NCBI RefSeq assembly: GCF_004345325.1
Contig: NZ_SLVJ01000022.1
Span: forward strand, 1-64,000
Direction of reading: 5' to 3'
Length of the DNA stretch: 64,000 nucleotides
DNA from: Acinetobacter calcoaceticus
GTDB taxonomy: Bacteria; Pseudomonadota; Gammaproteobacteria; Pseudomonadales; Moraxellaceae
The notes under the pieces: model-generated
Told to the model about the DNA's origin: nothing
The model's input: the letters and a program-made list of their open reading frames with translations, nothing else
Databases searched by the model: none
Translations under genes and position numbers: made by a program
In this document: piece after piece, positions 8,649 to 18,883 of the stretch
Layout of the letters: every line of letters starts with the position of its first letter
How positions within the stretch are numbered: the stretch's first letter is position 1

Positions 8649-9326
8649 TCAACTGGATATCGGTTCCACACCTTCAGCCGACTGAGCTTCAATCATTCTA
8701 AAGGTCAAATTTATACGTGGCGCAAAGACCTTTTTTGTCGGTGGCAGGCGATGTAACCAGTGACTTTGAGTTATCCCTTTCATCATCAGCAAACTCCCCG
8801 TAGCCAGTTCAAGTTGGACTTTTTCATGAGTCCGCTTGTGTTTAAAGGCAAATACACGTTCAGCACCAAAACTGAGTGAGGCAATCGCGCCATTTTTCTT
8901 TAGATCACGTTCCGCATCACTGTGCCATGCCATACCCTCCTCACCACGATGATAGAGATTAAGCAGACAAGAATTGAACTGTTCTCCAGACACACATTCG
9001 ACCCATGCTTTGAGTTGCAATAATTCCGCCGTCCACGGCAATGCGGTTTTGGTCATATTAGAATAAGTATAGGAAAATGCCCGATCGCCATACCATGCCA
9101 CCTTACGTTTGGTGGTCAATGCTCGACCAAATATCAACGCCTGATCATGCTGCCATGCAATTTGCTCCAACAACACTTGCTCATACAGCGCTGCGGTGAC
9201 TGCATCCATAATCGGACCAAAATAATTCACCTCGCCATCATAGGGCAAATAATTATATCGACAATCATGTTGTGGCTCCTCTGGATCACTCCACAACGGC
9301 AAATTGCTCGGCTCAATCTTGATCAT
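8649..9326 (-). CDS. AlkB-like 2-oxoglutarate/Fe(II) DNA dioxygenase
   Basis: Predicted oxidative demethylase of 1-methyladenine and 3-methylcytosine in DNA. The 225-residue protein has the Fe(II) triad H135, D137 (AWHSDAER) and H192 (SHWLHRLP), and the 2-oxoglutarate arginines in PRINLTFR at 203-210. The sequence is closer to the ALKBH2/3 style than to E. coli AlkB, judging by RKVAWYGD and SFGAERVFAFKH. Its start overlaps the end of the Ada-like gene by 14 bases, which ties both genes to alkylation damage repair through one transcript. A start inside the upstream gene without a clear ribosome site suggests translational coupling. Confidence 0.9.
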   Translation of the reverse strand: MIKIEPSNLPLWSDPEEPQHDCRYNYLPYDGEVNYFGPIMDAVTAALYEQVLLEQIAWQHDQALIFGRALTTKRKVAWYGDRAFSYTYSNMTKTALPWTAELLQLKAWVECVSGEQFNSCLLNLYHRGEEGMAWHSDAERDLKKNGAIASLSFGAERVFAFKHKRTHEKVQLELATGSLLMMKGITQSHWLHRLPPTKKVFAPRINLTFRMIEAQSAEGVEPISS

Positions 9327-10236
9327 CCGTCTGCGCCCCTTCCCAAGCGATCATGGCTTTTTTACGGGTTTCACCCCAACGATAACCACCGAGTTGCCCC
9401 GAAGCTTGGATCACCCGATGACAGGGAATCAAAAATGCCACAGGATTGTGCCCGATCGCCGTCCCCACGGCACGAGAAGCGCTGGGTTGTCCGATTTGTG
9501 CGGCAATCTGACCATAACTCGATAACTGCCCCATCGGAATATTGAGCAGGCTTTGCCAGACTTTAAGCTGAAATTCACTGCCTTTTAAGTGCAACTTAAT
9601 CTGGGCAATCTGATCCTGAATTGGATGAACATGATCCGAAGCATCTGCTTGTTCCGTGTCTATCTGATGGCGATGAAAAATCGCTAAAGCATTTTGCTGC
9701 ATGGCATCGCTCTGCTCGCTCAAACGTGCATGTGGAAAGTCTTGCCGTAATTGCTGCAATGCCAACTCCACAGGTTGCTCAAAAGACAAAAAGCAAATGC
9801 CTTGATCTGTGGATGCGATCAACACTGGGCCAAATAAGGTTTGATGCTGACTATAGTGAATCTCGACATTTAGACCGCCATTTTTATACTGTGCTGGGGT
9901 CATGCCCTCAATTTGAATAAATAAATCATGCAAGCGACTGGTGCTGGATAAGCCTGTGTCCAAACTGGCCTGCATCAAGCTCTGTTGCCCCGACTGTTTG
10001 AGCAGTTTTTTGGCGTGTTCAACACTGAGATATTGCAGAAATTTCTTCGGACTGGTCCCCGCCCATTCACTAAACAAGCGTTGAAAATGCGCAGGGCTTA
10101 AATGGATATGCGCGGCCACTTGCTGCAGGCTCGGCTGCTGCTGAAAATTTTGCTGTAAATAATCAATTGCTTGGGAAATACGTGCATAGTGACGTTGTGT
10201 ATGCTTAACATCTAAGGTCATGATCAGCGATCTCAT
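9313..10236 (-). CDS. AraC-type regulator fused to O6-methylguanine methyltransferase (Ada-like, lacks the zinc domain)
   Basis: Residues about 15-117 form two AraC helix-turn-helix motifs. Residues about 125-300 are a DNA alkyltransferase with the acceptor cysteine C272 in LIPCHRVI, the GTAIGHNP segment before it, and GGYRWGETRKK after it. The protein therefore both repairs O6-methylguanine and probably regulates genes. Compared with E. coli Ada (354 residues), the N-terminal Cys4 zinc domain that senses methylphosphotriesters is absent, so induction must work differently or not at all. An alternative ATG at residue 6 (10221) cannot be excluded. It is followed by, and overlaps, the AlkB-like gene. 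Confidence 0.9.
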   Translation of the reverse strand: MRSLIMTLDVKHTQRHYARISQAIDYLQQNFQQQPSLQQVAAHIHLSPAHFQRLFSEWAGTSPKKFLQYLSVEHAKKLLKQSGQQSLMQASLDTGLSSTSRLHDLFIQIEGMTPAQYKNGGLNVEIHYSQHQTLFGPVLIASTDQGICFLSFEQPVELALQQLRQDFPHARLSEQSDAMQQNALAIFHRHQIDTEQADASDHVHPIQDQIAQIKLHLKGSEFQLKVWQSLLNIPMGQLSSYGQIAAQIGQPSASRAVGTAIGHNPVAFLIPCHRVIQASGQLGGYRWGETRKKAMIAWEGAQTDDQD

Positions 10237-10334
10237 GCTGCTGGATTTCTCTACCTTAACAAGGCTGGCTCAGCTTGAAAATCCAAATCTTGCGCAGTTG
10301 CGTGAATACGCGCTTGACTGCCCCCTATAAAAAA

Positions 10335-10364
10335 ATCCCCATGATTTATCTCAACCATGGGGAT
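10335..10364 (-). terminator. Terminator after coaBC
   Basis: ATCCCCATG (10335-10343) pairs with CATGGGGAT (10356-10364). On the minus strand it is followed by a run of T (10329-10335), about 30 bases past the coaBC stop. Confidence 0.82.
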
Positions 10365-10393
10365 CTATTTTTGTTGCCAACAATCAGAGCGGA

Positions 10394-11695
10394 TTAAGTA
10401 TCCAATGCTGACACGTCTAAATGTGCATTTCTGCCAGCAGGCTGATGCTGCAAGCGTGCATCATGAATCGCTTCAACCAATTGCTGTGCGATATCTTGCT
10501 TGGAGGCTTTTTCGAGATCACGTTTATCCAGTTGATATTGGTCGGCAAAGAACACCGTCATGGCATTTTGATCCGATGCAAAACCGATATCCGGTCGAGA
10601 TACATCATTACAGGCAATCATATCCAGCTTTTTCGCGACCAGTTTCGCGGCTGCATAGGCCTCGACATTACGCGTTTCAGCAGCAAAGCCCACCATAAAG
10701 GGACGTTTCTGTTGTTCCGCAATGGTCGCAACGATATCTGGATTTTTGACCAAAGAAATCGCCAACTCATCACCAGATTTTTTGATTTTATGTTCAGCGA
10801 CTTCTGCAACGCGATAGTCTGCCACAGCAGCCGTGGCAATAAAGATGTCACAACCCGCTTCGAGCTGTAGCATACTTTGATCGAGCATTTGCAGCGCCGA
10901 AGATACATTGATTCGGCGTACACCATTTGGCGTATCCAGGCTGACTGGACCGGCCAGCAAAGTCACTTGCGCACCTGCCGCATAACATGCCGCTGCGATG
11001 GAAAAGCCCATCTTACCGGTACTGTGGTTAGAAATATAACGTACTGGATCAATCGCTTCACGCGTTGGTCCCGCCGTAATCACCACACGTTGTCCGGCCA
11101 ATTGACCAAATTTTTCTGCAATGGCGCGCTGGGCTTTATGGAAATACTGCATCACTTGATAGGCAATGTCTTCAGGTTCAGGCATACGCCCCAGGCCTAC
11201 ATCTCCACAGGCTTGAGAACCTGCATCTGGCATGATCACATGCACACCATCATCAACCAAGGTATTCAGATTACGCTGGGTGGCTTTGGCTGCCCACATC
11301 TGTTGGTTCATTGCAGGTGCAATCCACACTGGAGCTTTGGTCGCCAAATATAAAGTACTCAGCAAATCATCCGCCAGACCCGCAGCAAATTTTGCAATGC
11401 TGTCACAACTGGCAGGTGCCACAAGGATCAAATCAGCCCAACGTGCCAACTCAATATGCCCCATGCCAGCTTCGGCCTCTGGGTTAAGCAGTTCGGTATG
11501 TACAGGATTGCCTGAGAGGGCTTGAAATGTCAGCGGTGTAATAAAGGCTTGCGCACCATGGGTCATCACCACCCGCACATCAAAACCATAATCTTTTAAA
11601 CGCCGGACAATAATCGCACTTTTATAGGCGGCTATACCTCCAGTTACAGCAAGGATGATGTTTTTACTAGAAATTACGCTGAGATCAAAACTCAC
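10394..11695 (-). CDS. coaBC: Bifunctional phosphopantothenoylcysteine decarboxylase/synthetase
   Basis: CoaBC adds cysteine to 4'-phosphopantothenate (CTP-dependent, C-terminal half) and decarboxylates the product (FMN-dependent, N-terminal half) in coenzyme A synthesis. Visible motifs are the flavin-binding AVTGGIAAYK near the start, APAMNQQMW, and the CoaC catalytic cysteine in GSQACGDVGLGRMPEP. The CoaB half has RYISNHSTGKMG, AAVADYR and KKLDMIACNDVS. I place the start at GTG 11695, eight bases after AGGTG; an in-frame TTG two codons upstream is the alternative. About 433 residues, normal length. It converges on nothing and ends at its own terminator. Confidence 0.93.
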   Translation of the reverse strand: MSFDLSVISSKNIILAVTGGIAAYKSAIIVRRLKDYGFDVRVVMTHGAQAFITPLTFQALSGNPVHTELLNPEAEAGMGHIELARWADLILVAPASCDSIAKFAAGLADDLLSTLYLATKAPVWIAPAMNQQMWAAKATQRNLNTLVDDGVHVIMPDAGSQACGDVGLGRMPEPEDIAYQVMQYFHKAQRAIAEKFGQLAGQRVVITAGPTREAIDPVRYISNHSTGKMGFSIAAACYAAGAQVTLLAGPVSLDTPNGVRRINVSSALQMLDQSMLQLEAGCDIFIATAAVADYRVAEVAEHKIKKSGDELAISLVKNPDIVATIAEQQKRPFMVGFAAETRNVEAYAAAKLVAKKLDMIACNDVSRPDIGFASDQNAMTVFFADQYQLDKRDLEKASKQDIAQQLVEAIHDARLQHQPAGRNAHLDVSALDT

Positions 11696-11917
11696 AAGCA
11701 AGTCACCTATCTGTTGCAGTGGCGCTCACAATAGCATTTTTTAAACTGACGCCCAAGCACTTCGACAGCAAATTTAATCCTCATCCCGATGGCTTATTGA
11801 GACAGGATTAGTACGGCCCAGAAATGCAGAATTTTTAATTGTGATGTAAGGCTTAATTCATGTTGACAAGCATCGAGGAACTCGACAAGATCATCAAAAA
11901 TTAACGACTTAATTCAC

Positions 11918-12829
11918 ATGATAGTTCGTGAACAAAACGACATTTTAAAAACACTACTTTCATGGCGAGGCACCATTCTTCCCAAAATTTTGCCTCCCTT
12001 GGGTGTGGTGATGCTGATCTCTGCAATCGTCGGAGGAATTGAGTACACCAATATTTATCGTTTTCCAGAATTGCCCTTGGTGGGCTTTACCCTGATTGGT
12101 GTGGTGTTATCGATATTCCTCGGCTTTAAGAACACCGCCTGTTATGACCGTTGGTGGGAAGCCCGTAAACTATGGGGTGGCTTAATAGCTGCTGCGCGGC
12201 ACTTTGACCGTGATTGCCGGATCTTACCGCAGGGTCGTCGTGAACGAATTATTCAACATGTGATCGTGTTTGCCAATGTGTTGCGTGATCGACTCCGCCA
12301 TCAAACCAATAGTCCGGATTCACTCTTAGAAACCAGTGGACTGAGTCCACAGAGTATTGCCCAACTGTATAAACAAAATAATGCCCCGCAATACACCTTA
12401 AGCTTGATCCAATGGGAATTGATGCAGGCGCTTAAAGAAGGTGAAATTTCCGATATTATTTATACCCAAATGAATCAATATGTCACTGAGCTGAGTTTGG
12501 TTCAAACCGGTTGTGATCGGATCGCCACCACCCCACTGCCTTTTGCTTATTCGGTACTGCTCAATCGCACGGTGTATTTTTTCTGTTTTATGTTGCCGTT
12601 TAGCTTGGGATCATTATTGGGATTGGCCACTCCGTTATTGGTGGGCATATTGGCCTATACTTTTTTGGGACTTGATGCACTGAGTAGTGAAATTGAAGAA
12701 CCTTTTGGCACTCAGAGTAATGACTTACCCCTCGATTCGATGGTCAGAACCATTGAAATTGAATTGCTGGGCACCTTGGGTAAACCGACCCCTCCACCGA
12801 TTCAAGCCAGAGATCACAATCTACTTTAG
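11918..12829 (+). CDS. Bestrophin-like ion channel family protein
   Basis: A 303-residue inner-membrane protein of the bacterial bestrophin (YneE/UPF0187) family, relatives of which form pentameric ion channels. Hydrophobic spans are at about 24-45, 52-70, 210-232 and 234-252. Family motifs include FLGFKNTACYDRWWEARKLW at about 66-85 and the C-terminal EIEEPFGTQSNDLPLD, which contains the conserved acidic cluster. The protein stands alone between coaBC and the PHP phosphatase. Ion selectivity cannot be predicted from reading the sequence. Confidence 0.88.
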   Translation: MIVREQNDILKTLLSWRGTILPKILPPLGVVMLISAIVGGIEYTNIYRFPELPLVGFTLIGVVLSIFLGFKNTACYDRWWEARKLWGGLIAAARHFDRDCRILPQGRRERIIQHVIVFANVLRDRLRHQTNSPDSLLETSGLSPQSIAQLYKQNNAPQYTLSLIQWELMQALKEGEISDIIYTQMNQYVTELSLVQTGCDRIATTPLPFAYSVLLNRTVYFFCFMLPFSLGSLLGLATPLLVGILAYTFLGLDALSSEIEEPFGTQSNDLPLDSMVRTIEIELLGTLGKPTPPPIQARDHNLL

Positions 12830-12849
12830 TGCCTCACCCTAGCCCTAGC

Positions 12850-12870
12850 CCTCTCCTAATTTAGGAGAGG
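12850..12870. repeat. Short intergenic inverted repeat (CCTCTCCTAA/TTAGGAGAGG)
   Basis: A perfect 10-base inverted repeat separated by one base, preceded by the run CCTCACCCTAGCCCTAGCC. The same kind of hairpin is scattered between genes in many Acinetobacter and other gamma-proteobacterial genomes (from memory). It lies between convergent genes and may also stop transcription, though there is no long T run. Confidence 0.6.
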
Positions 12871-12873
12871 GGA

Positions 12874-13722
12874 TTAGAAGGATTCCCAAATCCCGATTTG
12901 GCCTTCTTTCACCTGCGGGATGTGGCCGAGGTGAATCCATGGCATATAGTCACCATGAAAATCACTGCCCACTGAAACTTTGAGACCGAATTGCGCCACC
13001 ATGCGATCAATCATTTGACGACTGCCCGCGGGCTCACTACGCGCTGGAAGTTCTACTGCATCGCCACCATGTTCGGCGAAGAGTTCGATCAGAAAGCGAA
13101 TATTGGTTGCCGACAAACCATAACGGGTCGGATGCGCCAATACTGCAACACCTTGACTCTGATGAATAATATCAATGGTTTCTGCGATGCTTGGGCCATC
13201 AAATTTGACATAGGCCTTTTTGCCTTCTTTGAGATACTGATCAAAGGCTTGCTGGGTGCGAGTCACCATCCCCAAATGATGCATACTTTTGGCGATATGA
13301 CTGCGGGTGATCCGATCCGGATGGCCATCTACTTGCGCCAAGACATGGGCATAGAGATCACGACCGGTTGATTTTTCCAACAAGGCACAGATTTCAATCG
13401 CACGTTCAGCACGTATCTTTTTTTGTTGGATCAATAAGGCTTCAAGCGGTGCAGGATGCTGCATATTCAAGGCGACGATGTGTACGCCATAGCTTTTTTT
13501 GGTCGATGGACGCGACCATTGACTGGAAATCTCGACCCCAGAAATTAATTTCAGTGCAGAATTGTGTGCAATTTCACCGGCTAAAGGCAGCCCATCCATC
13601 GTATCGTGATCGGTTAACGCCAAGGTATGTATACCTTTTTCGATTGCAGCTCTGACCAACATCTCGGGGCTATAACTGCCATCAGAGATATTACTATGCG
13701 TATGTAAATCGACACCAATCAT
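12874..13722 (-). CDS. PHP-domain phosphoesterase (RNase AM / YciV type)
   Basis: A 282-residue PHP metallophosphoesterase. The metal-binding motifs are all visible: DLHTHSNISDGSYSP near the N-terminus, LTDHDTMDGLP at about 36-46, SGVEISSQW, LAHPTRYG near 197, and VGSDFHGDYMPW near 252-263. E. coli YciV (Rnm) removes 5' nucleotides from rRNA precursors and hydrolyses 3',5'-nucleotide bisphosphates, and this protein has the same length and arrangement. It is divergent from the yciB-yciI group, a neighbourhood also seen near trp/yci genes elsewhere. The stop codon abuts the repeat hairpin. Confidence 0.87.
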   Translation of the reverse strand: MIGVDLHTHSNISDGSYSPEMLVRAAIEKGIHTLALTDHDTMDGLPLAGEIAHNSALKLISGVEISSQWSRPSTKKSYGVHIVALNMQHPAPLEALLIQQKKIRAERAIEICALLEKSTGRDLYAHVLAQVDGHPDRITRSHIAKSMHHLGMVTRTQQAFDQYLKEGKKAYVKFDGPSIAETIDIIHQSQGVAVLAHPTRYGLSATNIRFLIELFAEHGGDAVELPARSEPAGSRQMIDRMVAQFGLKVSVGSDFHGDYMPWIHLGHIPQVKEGQIGIWESF

Positions 13723-13767
13723 GGATTGTATTATGCTATCCCATCACTTTTCTGACTGTAATGTAGC

Positions 13768-14379
13768 ATGAAAGCGCTATTCGATTATCTACCGATTATT
13801 ATTTTCTTTTATTTCTATAAAACAACCGATCCCAAAGACAGCCAACACCCCTTATTAGAATTGGTCGGAAGCACTGGAAATGCCGATCAGAATCATATCC
13901 TTGTCGCAACTTGCGCCCTGCTCATCTCAACCCTCGTGGTTTATGGTGTGTTGTTTTTTGCGCAAAAATTTCGCTTGGAAAAAATGCAATGGTTCATCGT
14001 GGTCATGTCATTGGTGTTTGGTGGTATTACTTTGGCACTCAGCGATATTACCTATATTAAGCTCAAAGCAGTCATCCTCAATCTCGGTATTGGACTGGGT
14101 TTTTTACTCACTCCGTTATTTAATAAAGAACGTACGCCGATAATTAAAAAACTACTCGGTTCAATGTTGGAACTGACGCAACAAGGTTGGCATCGTCTGA
14201 ACTGGGCTTGGTCAGGTCAATTTTTCCTGCTTGCTGCATTGCACTATTTCTTTGGTTTTTTATACATGGAAGGCAAATACTGGGGAGAATTCACCGCATT
14301 TGGCGACATTATCGTATCGTTAAGTTGCCTTGCTGCTATACTCTTTTGCTTACGCCGACATTTTAAAACGACCGATTAA
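13768..14379 (+). CDS. yciB: Inner-membrane protein YciB (intracellular septation protein A family)
   Basis: A 203-residue protein with about five to six membrane spans and the family signature FDYLPIIIFFYFYK at the N-terminus, followed by KPVFN-like LTPLFNKERTPIIKKL at about 111-126. YciB homologues affect envelope synthesis and septation through the elongation and division machinery. Ten bases separate it from yciI, as in many gamma-proteobacteria. Confidence 0.9.
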   Translation: MKALFDYLPIIIFFYFYKTTDPKDSQHPLLELVGSTGNADQNHILVATCALLISTLVVYGVLFFAQKFRLEKMQWFIVVMSLVFGGITLALSDITYIKLKAVILNLGIGLGFLLTPLFNKERTPIIKKLLGSMLELTQQGWHRLNWAWSGQFFLLAALHYFFGFLYMEGKYWGEFTAFGDIIVSLSCLAAILFCLRRHFKTTD

Positions 14380-14389
14380 GAGTACGCTT

Positions 14390-14710
14390 ATGCCTCTGTT
14401 TCTGATTACATGCACTGACAGTGAAAATTCTGTTGAAAAACGCCTTGCAGTTCGTCCACGCCATTTAGCACGCTTACAAGAACTCGATGCACAAGGCCGG
14501 TTAATCGTGGCTGGTGCCATGCCTAAACTGCATGACCAACCGCAAGCAGGATTTTATGGTAGTACCCTGATTGTGGACTTTGACAGTAGAGCTGAACTCG
14601 ATCAGTGGCTCAGTGCAGAACCCTTCTTACTTGAAGGGGTTTATGCGCATATTGATGTAAAACCTTTTAATAAAGCATTCCCTCTTAATCAAGCACCATC
14701 TCAAGGATAA
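14390..14710 (+). CDS. yciI: YciI family protein
   Basis: A 106-residue cytosolic protein of the YciI/dimeric alpha-beta barrel family, starting MPLFLITCTDSENS. The family His-Asp site is represented by RPRHLARLQELDAQGRL (about residues 19-35) and the later EPFLLEGVYAHIDVKPF. The frame is open further upstream inside yciB, but the ATG at 14390 gives the normal family N-terminus. The reaction is unknown. It lies between yciB and a coiled-coil membrane protein gene with 6-10 base gaps, so co-transcription is likely. Confidence 0.88.
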   Translation: MPLFLITCTDSENSVEKRLAVRPRHLARLQELDAQGRLIVAGAMPKLHDQPQAGFYGSTLIVDFDSRAELDQWLSAEPFLLEGVYAHIDVKPFNKAFPLNQAPSQG

Positions 14711-14716
14711 AACCGC

Positions 14717-15217
14717 ATGTCTGCTTTGATTAAAAGTGTCGCACTTTCTGCTTTATTGTCGAGCAGTGCTTGGGCTGTAACGCCTGAGACTACTGCACCG
14801 ACAACAGCTACGCCAGCAACAACCGCTTCACCTGCTGCAACAGCAGCCGCGGCAGCAACAACGCCTACAGCACAAGGTACTCCAGCCACGGGGCCTGTTG
14901 GCACAACTGCTGCAGCCAAACCCTTAACTGCTGAACAAATCGCTAAAGAGAAAGCCGCCAATGAAGCCAAGGCCAAAGCCTTAGTCAAAGACCAAGCTGT
15001 GCGCTTGCAACAATTGGAAAAAGCCAATCTTGAAGCATTGAGCCAAAACCAAGAACTGCAACTTAAAAATGACAACTTGGCCGTACAGGTACAAGTTCTA
15101 CAAAGTGAAAGCAGTGCACAAATGTTTTTATATGGTGCGGCAACCATTGCGGTCGGTGTATTACTCGGTTTTCTGATCGCCAGTTACATCTATACCAAAC
15201 GTCGTCGCCAATGGTAG
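14717..15217 (+). CDS. Exported coiled-coil protein with Ala/Thr-rich linker and C-terminal membrane anchor
   Basis: A 166-residue protein with a cleavable-looking signal peptide (cut near SAWA, residue 20). A stretch of almost only Ala, Thr and Pro follows (about 22-68), then a predicted coiled coil (about 75-130), a membrane span (about 138-158) and a basic end YTKRRRQW. The coiled coil, anchor and basic tail resemble the C-terminal part of YgiM-type proteins, but the SH3 domain is missing. Function unknown. The low-complexity linker should vary in length between strains. Confidence 0.75.
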   Translation: MSALIKSVALSALLSSSAWAVTPETTAPTTATPATTASPAATAAAAATTPTAQGTPATGPVGTTAAAKPLTAEQIAKEKAANEAKAKALVKDQAVRLQQLEKANLEALSQNQELQLKNDNLAVQVQVLQSESSAQMFLYGAATIAVGVLLGFLIASYIYTKRRRQW

Positions 15218-15311
15218 GCTGTGCTCAGCAATAACGACCATTTGTCTTACGGGCGAAGGGCTTTATTGCTGAACCACCCTCATATTGTTTAAGTTTTAAG
15301 GGCTTTGCTAC

Positions 15312-17465
15312 GTGTCTACATCTATACAAACGGCTGAACTCGAATGGCAAACCATTGATGGTATTGATGTTCCCATTTCTAAGCAGTTTGGTGATGTGTA
15401 CTTCTCCAAAGACAATGGCCTACAAGAAACCCGACATGTGTTTTTGGCTGGCAATGATCTGACAGAACGCCTCTCTCACTTAGCCGCATATGATTATTTT
15501 TCTGTAGCCGAGACTGGGTTTGGGACAGGTCTGAATATTTTGGCGCTGTGGCAGTTGTGGCAACAACAACGCCCAGACAATCACAGTCATCTCCATGCCA
15601 TCAGTGTAGAGAAGTTCCCACTCAGCCGTGAAGATTTGCAACGTGCATTGGCTGCCTGGCCCGAACTGGCCCCGCTTACTGAACAGTTATTGGCGCAATA
15701 TCCCTTGCCGATCGCGGGCTGCCATCGTCTGAATTTTCCTCAAGAACGCTTTTCGCTGGACTTATGGTTGGGCGATGCTCAGCAAGTCTTTCCGAGCATG
15801 GCGCATACTCATGCTGTAAATGCATGGTTTCTCGATGGTTTCGCCCCTTCATGCAATCCCGATATGTGGGAAGCACAAGTGCTCGATCATATCGTGCGTA
15901 TGTCGGCACCAAACACAACCTTTGCCTCATTTAGTGTGGCGGGGGTACTCAAACGTGGTTTAAAGAAACATGGCATCAGCCTGTCTCGGCCACGTGGTTT
16001 TGGGCATAAACGCGAGATGCTTAAAGCGGTGTGGCTTGAGAATCGCCCAGATGATCAACAACCTGATCCAGCTAAGCAACCTGATGCAGTTAAACAGCCT
16101 GATTTTCTTGAGCAGCCTAATGCAATTAAACAGCCTGAATTTCCTAAGCAGATCGCCAAGCCAAATGTCAGTAGCATCGTACAACGCCATCAACCACGGC
16201 GTATCGCCATCATCGGTGCGGGTATCGCTGGACTCAGCAGCGCATGGGCCTTAGCACAACGTGGTCACCAGATTGATCTCTATGACCAGACAGCCCCGAT
16301 CAGCGGTGCATCTGGCAATCCCATGGCCTTGCTTAACCCGTATTTTAGCAACATTGAAAATGCTGCTGAGCATCTGATGACTTTGGCATGGCAATATGCG
16401 CTACCTTTTTATGCACAGTTTCAAGGTTTTCGATCGATTGCCATTAAGCAAATGGCTTTTCGGCATGCCGATGAGTTACTGGATCTGGCCGCGAACTACC
16501 CTGCTCAGATGTTGCAACGCCAACCTGCCAGTGCGCAGCCATTAAAGACCCATTTTGATTGCCTAGAAGTCAGTCAAGCAGGGACTGTTTCGCCACAGGC
16601 ACTGTGTACACAAGTTTTGGCGCATCCCAATATTCAGCTACACATCGCAAAGATTAGCGCCATTCAGAAGATTGAACCATCCACTGCACCTCAGACGACA
16701 GCACTAACAACATCAACGACTACGACAGAGACAGCAACTACGTCATCAACAGCAACGACTGCAGCAACATCAAAATCAACGACTGCAGCAACTACGTCAG
16801 AGACAGCAACGACAGCAGTGAGCGCAACAGCGTATCGCTTGGTGACCGAGGCAGAAACCCAACCCTTAGCGAATACGGAACCTTATGATCAAGTGTTGGT
16901 GTGTTGTGCGCGAAGCAGCCCAGCCTTGTTTAGTCGCTATGCAGCGATCAAACCGGTACGCGGTCAAGTCAGTTGGATGCAGAATACACAGACCCCGATC
17001 GCAACCAGCCATGCCTATAGCTATGGGGGTTATTGCTTCCAATTGAATGCCGAGCAATTGTTGTTGGGCGCGTCGTTTTATCCCAACCGTGATGATGATC
17101 AGGTCTTGGAGGCAGACCATGTGCATAACTATGAACTTATCCACAATGTCTTCCCTGCGTTTGCCGAAGCCCTCCCACCGATCAGCCAATGGCAGGGTCG
17201 TGCCTCTGTCCGTGCCCAAAGCCCAGACTATTTCCCACTGCTTGGAAAGGTGGAAAATGACAGTGAGATTTATACCTTTTCAGCACTCGGCTCTAAAGGC
17301 TTTTTATTTGCACCACTGTGTGCCGAAGTCCTTGCCGCACTGATGCTGGCTGAACAATGTCCTATTTCACAGGATTTATTAAACAAACTCAGCGCACAAC
17401 GTTTCTTTAAAAAACCACGAATTCGCAAGCCTTATTACGCAGGGCCCTTTAAAAAGTCCGACTAA
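15312..17465 (+). CDS. mnmC: Bifunctional tRNA wobble-uridine modification enzyme MnmC
   Basis: MnmC completes mnm5s2U34 in tRNA. Its FAD domain removes the carboxymethyl group and its methyltransferase domain adds the methyl. The N-terminal domain (about 1-240) contains the SAM loop ETGFGTGLNIL and DGFAPSCNPDMW. The FAD domain begins with IAIIGAGIAGLSSAW near residue 297 and ends with ALGSKGFLFAPLCAEVL. Start is GTG at 15312. At 717 residues it is longer than usual because of two unusual inserts: a KQPD/QPD-type repeat linker between the domains (about 247-284) and a Thr/Ala/Ser-rich tract inside the FAD domain (about 458-506). Confidence 0.93.
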   Translation: MSTSIQTAELEWQTIDGIDVPISKQFGDVYFSKDNGLQETRHVFLAGNDLTERLSHLAAYDYFSVAETGFGTGLNILALWQLWQQQRPDNHSHLHAISVEKFPLSREDLQRALAAWPELAPLTEQLLAQYPLPIAGCHRLNFPQERFSLDLWLGDAQQVFPSMAHTHAVNAWFLDGFAPSCNPDMWEAQVLDHIVRMSAPNTTFASFSVAGVLKRGLKKHGISLSRPRGFGHKREMLKAVWLENRPDDQQPDPAKQPDAVKQPDFLEQPNAIKQPEFPKQIAKPNVSSIVQRHQPRRIAIIGAGIAGLSSAWALAQRGHQIDLYDQTAPISGASGNPMALLNPYFSNIENAAEHLMTLAWQYALPFYAQFQGFRSIAIKQMAFRHADELLDLAANYPAQMLQRQPASAQPLKTHFDCLEVSQAGTVSPQALCTQVLAHPNIQLHIAKISAIQKIEPSTAPQTTALTTSTTTTETATTSSTATTAATSKSTTAATTSETATTAVSATAYRLVTEAETQPLANTEPYDQVLVCCARSSPALFSRYAAIKPVRGQVSWMQNTQTPIATSHAYSYGGYCFQLNAEQLLLGASFYPNRDDDQVLEADHVHNYELIHNVFPAFAEALPPISQWQGRASVRAQSPDYFPLLGKVENDSEIYTFSALGSKGFLFAPLCAEVLAALMLAEQCPISQDLLNKLSAQRFFKKPRIRKPYYAGPFKKSD
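16683..16830 (+). repeat. Low-complexity Thr/Ala/Ser-coding tract inside mnmC
   Basis: About 150 bases made of ACA, ACG, GCA and TCA codons encode almost only Thr, Ala and Ser. A 16-base unit CAACGACTGCAGCAAC occurs twice in frame (16753-16768 and 16777-16792, 24 bases apart), consistent with growth by replication slippage. Confidence 0.75.
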
Positions 17466-17639
17466 ACCCTCACTAATCATCACAGCCTAGACTGCGAATA
17501 ATACGACTTATTTCGCGTGTAATTTGATCAAGATCAGTTTATGCAGAAATAAGTAACATAACTGGCTTTCAGTGCTGAAATCGGGGAAAATAACACCCTT
17601 TTTGAAGCAATTAATCAGCGAACTGTTTTTTCGCCATGA

Positions 17640-18779
<1,140 letters not shown>

Positions 18780-18883
18780 GTGAGCAGCATTTGCGCTGTC
18801 TCTCAAGACAAGGTAAATTGCAAAACAAATTGATTTAAATGTCATTTGATATGACACCCATGATTTAACTTTAGGACATGACA

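Noticed and set aside
14701..15147. Minus-strand 148-residue Ala/Val-rich frame
   Set aside because: It is antisense to the Ala/Thr-rich linker of the plus-strand exported protein, whose low-complexity codons open frames on both strands.
15960..16254. Frames inside the mnmC linker on both strands
   Set aside because: Produced by the repeated KQPD codons; MnmC itself has clear domains on both sides.
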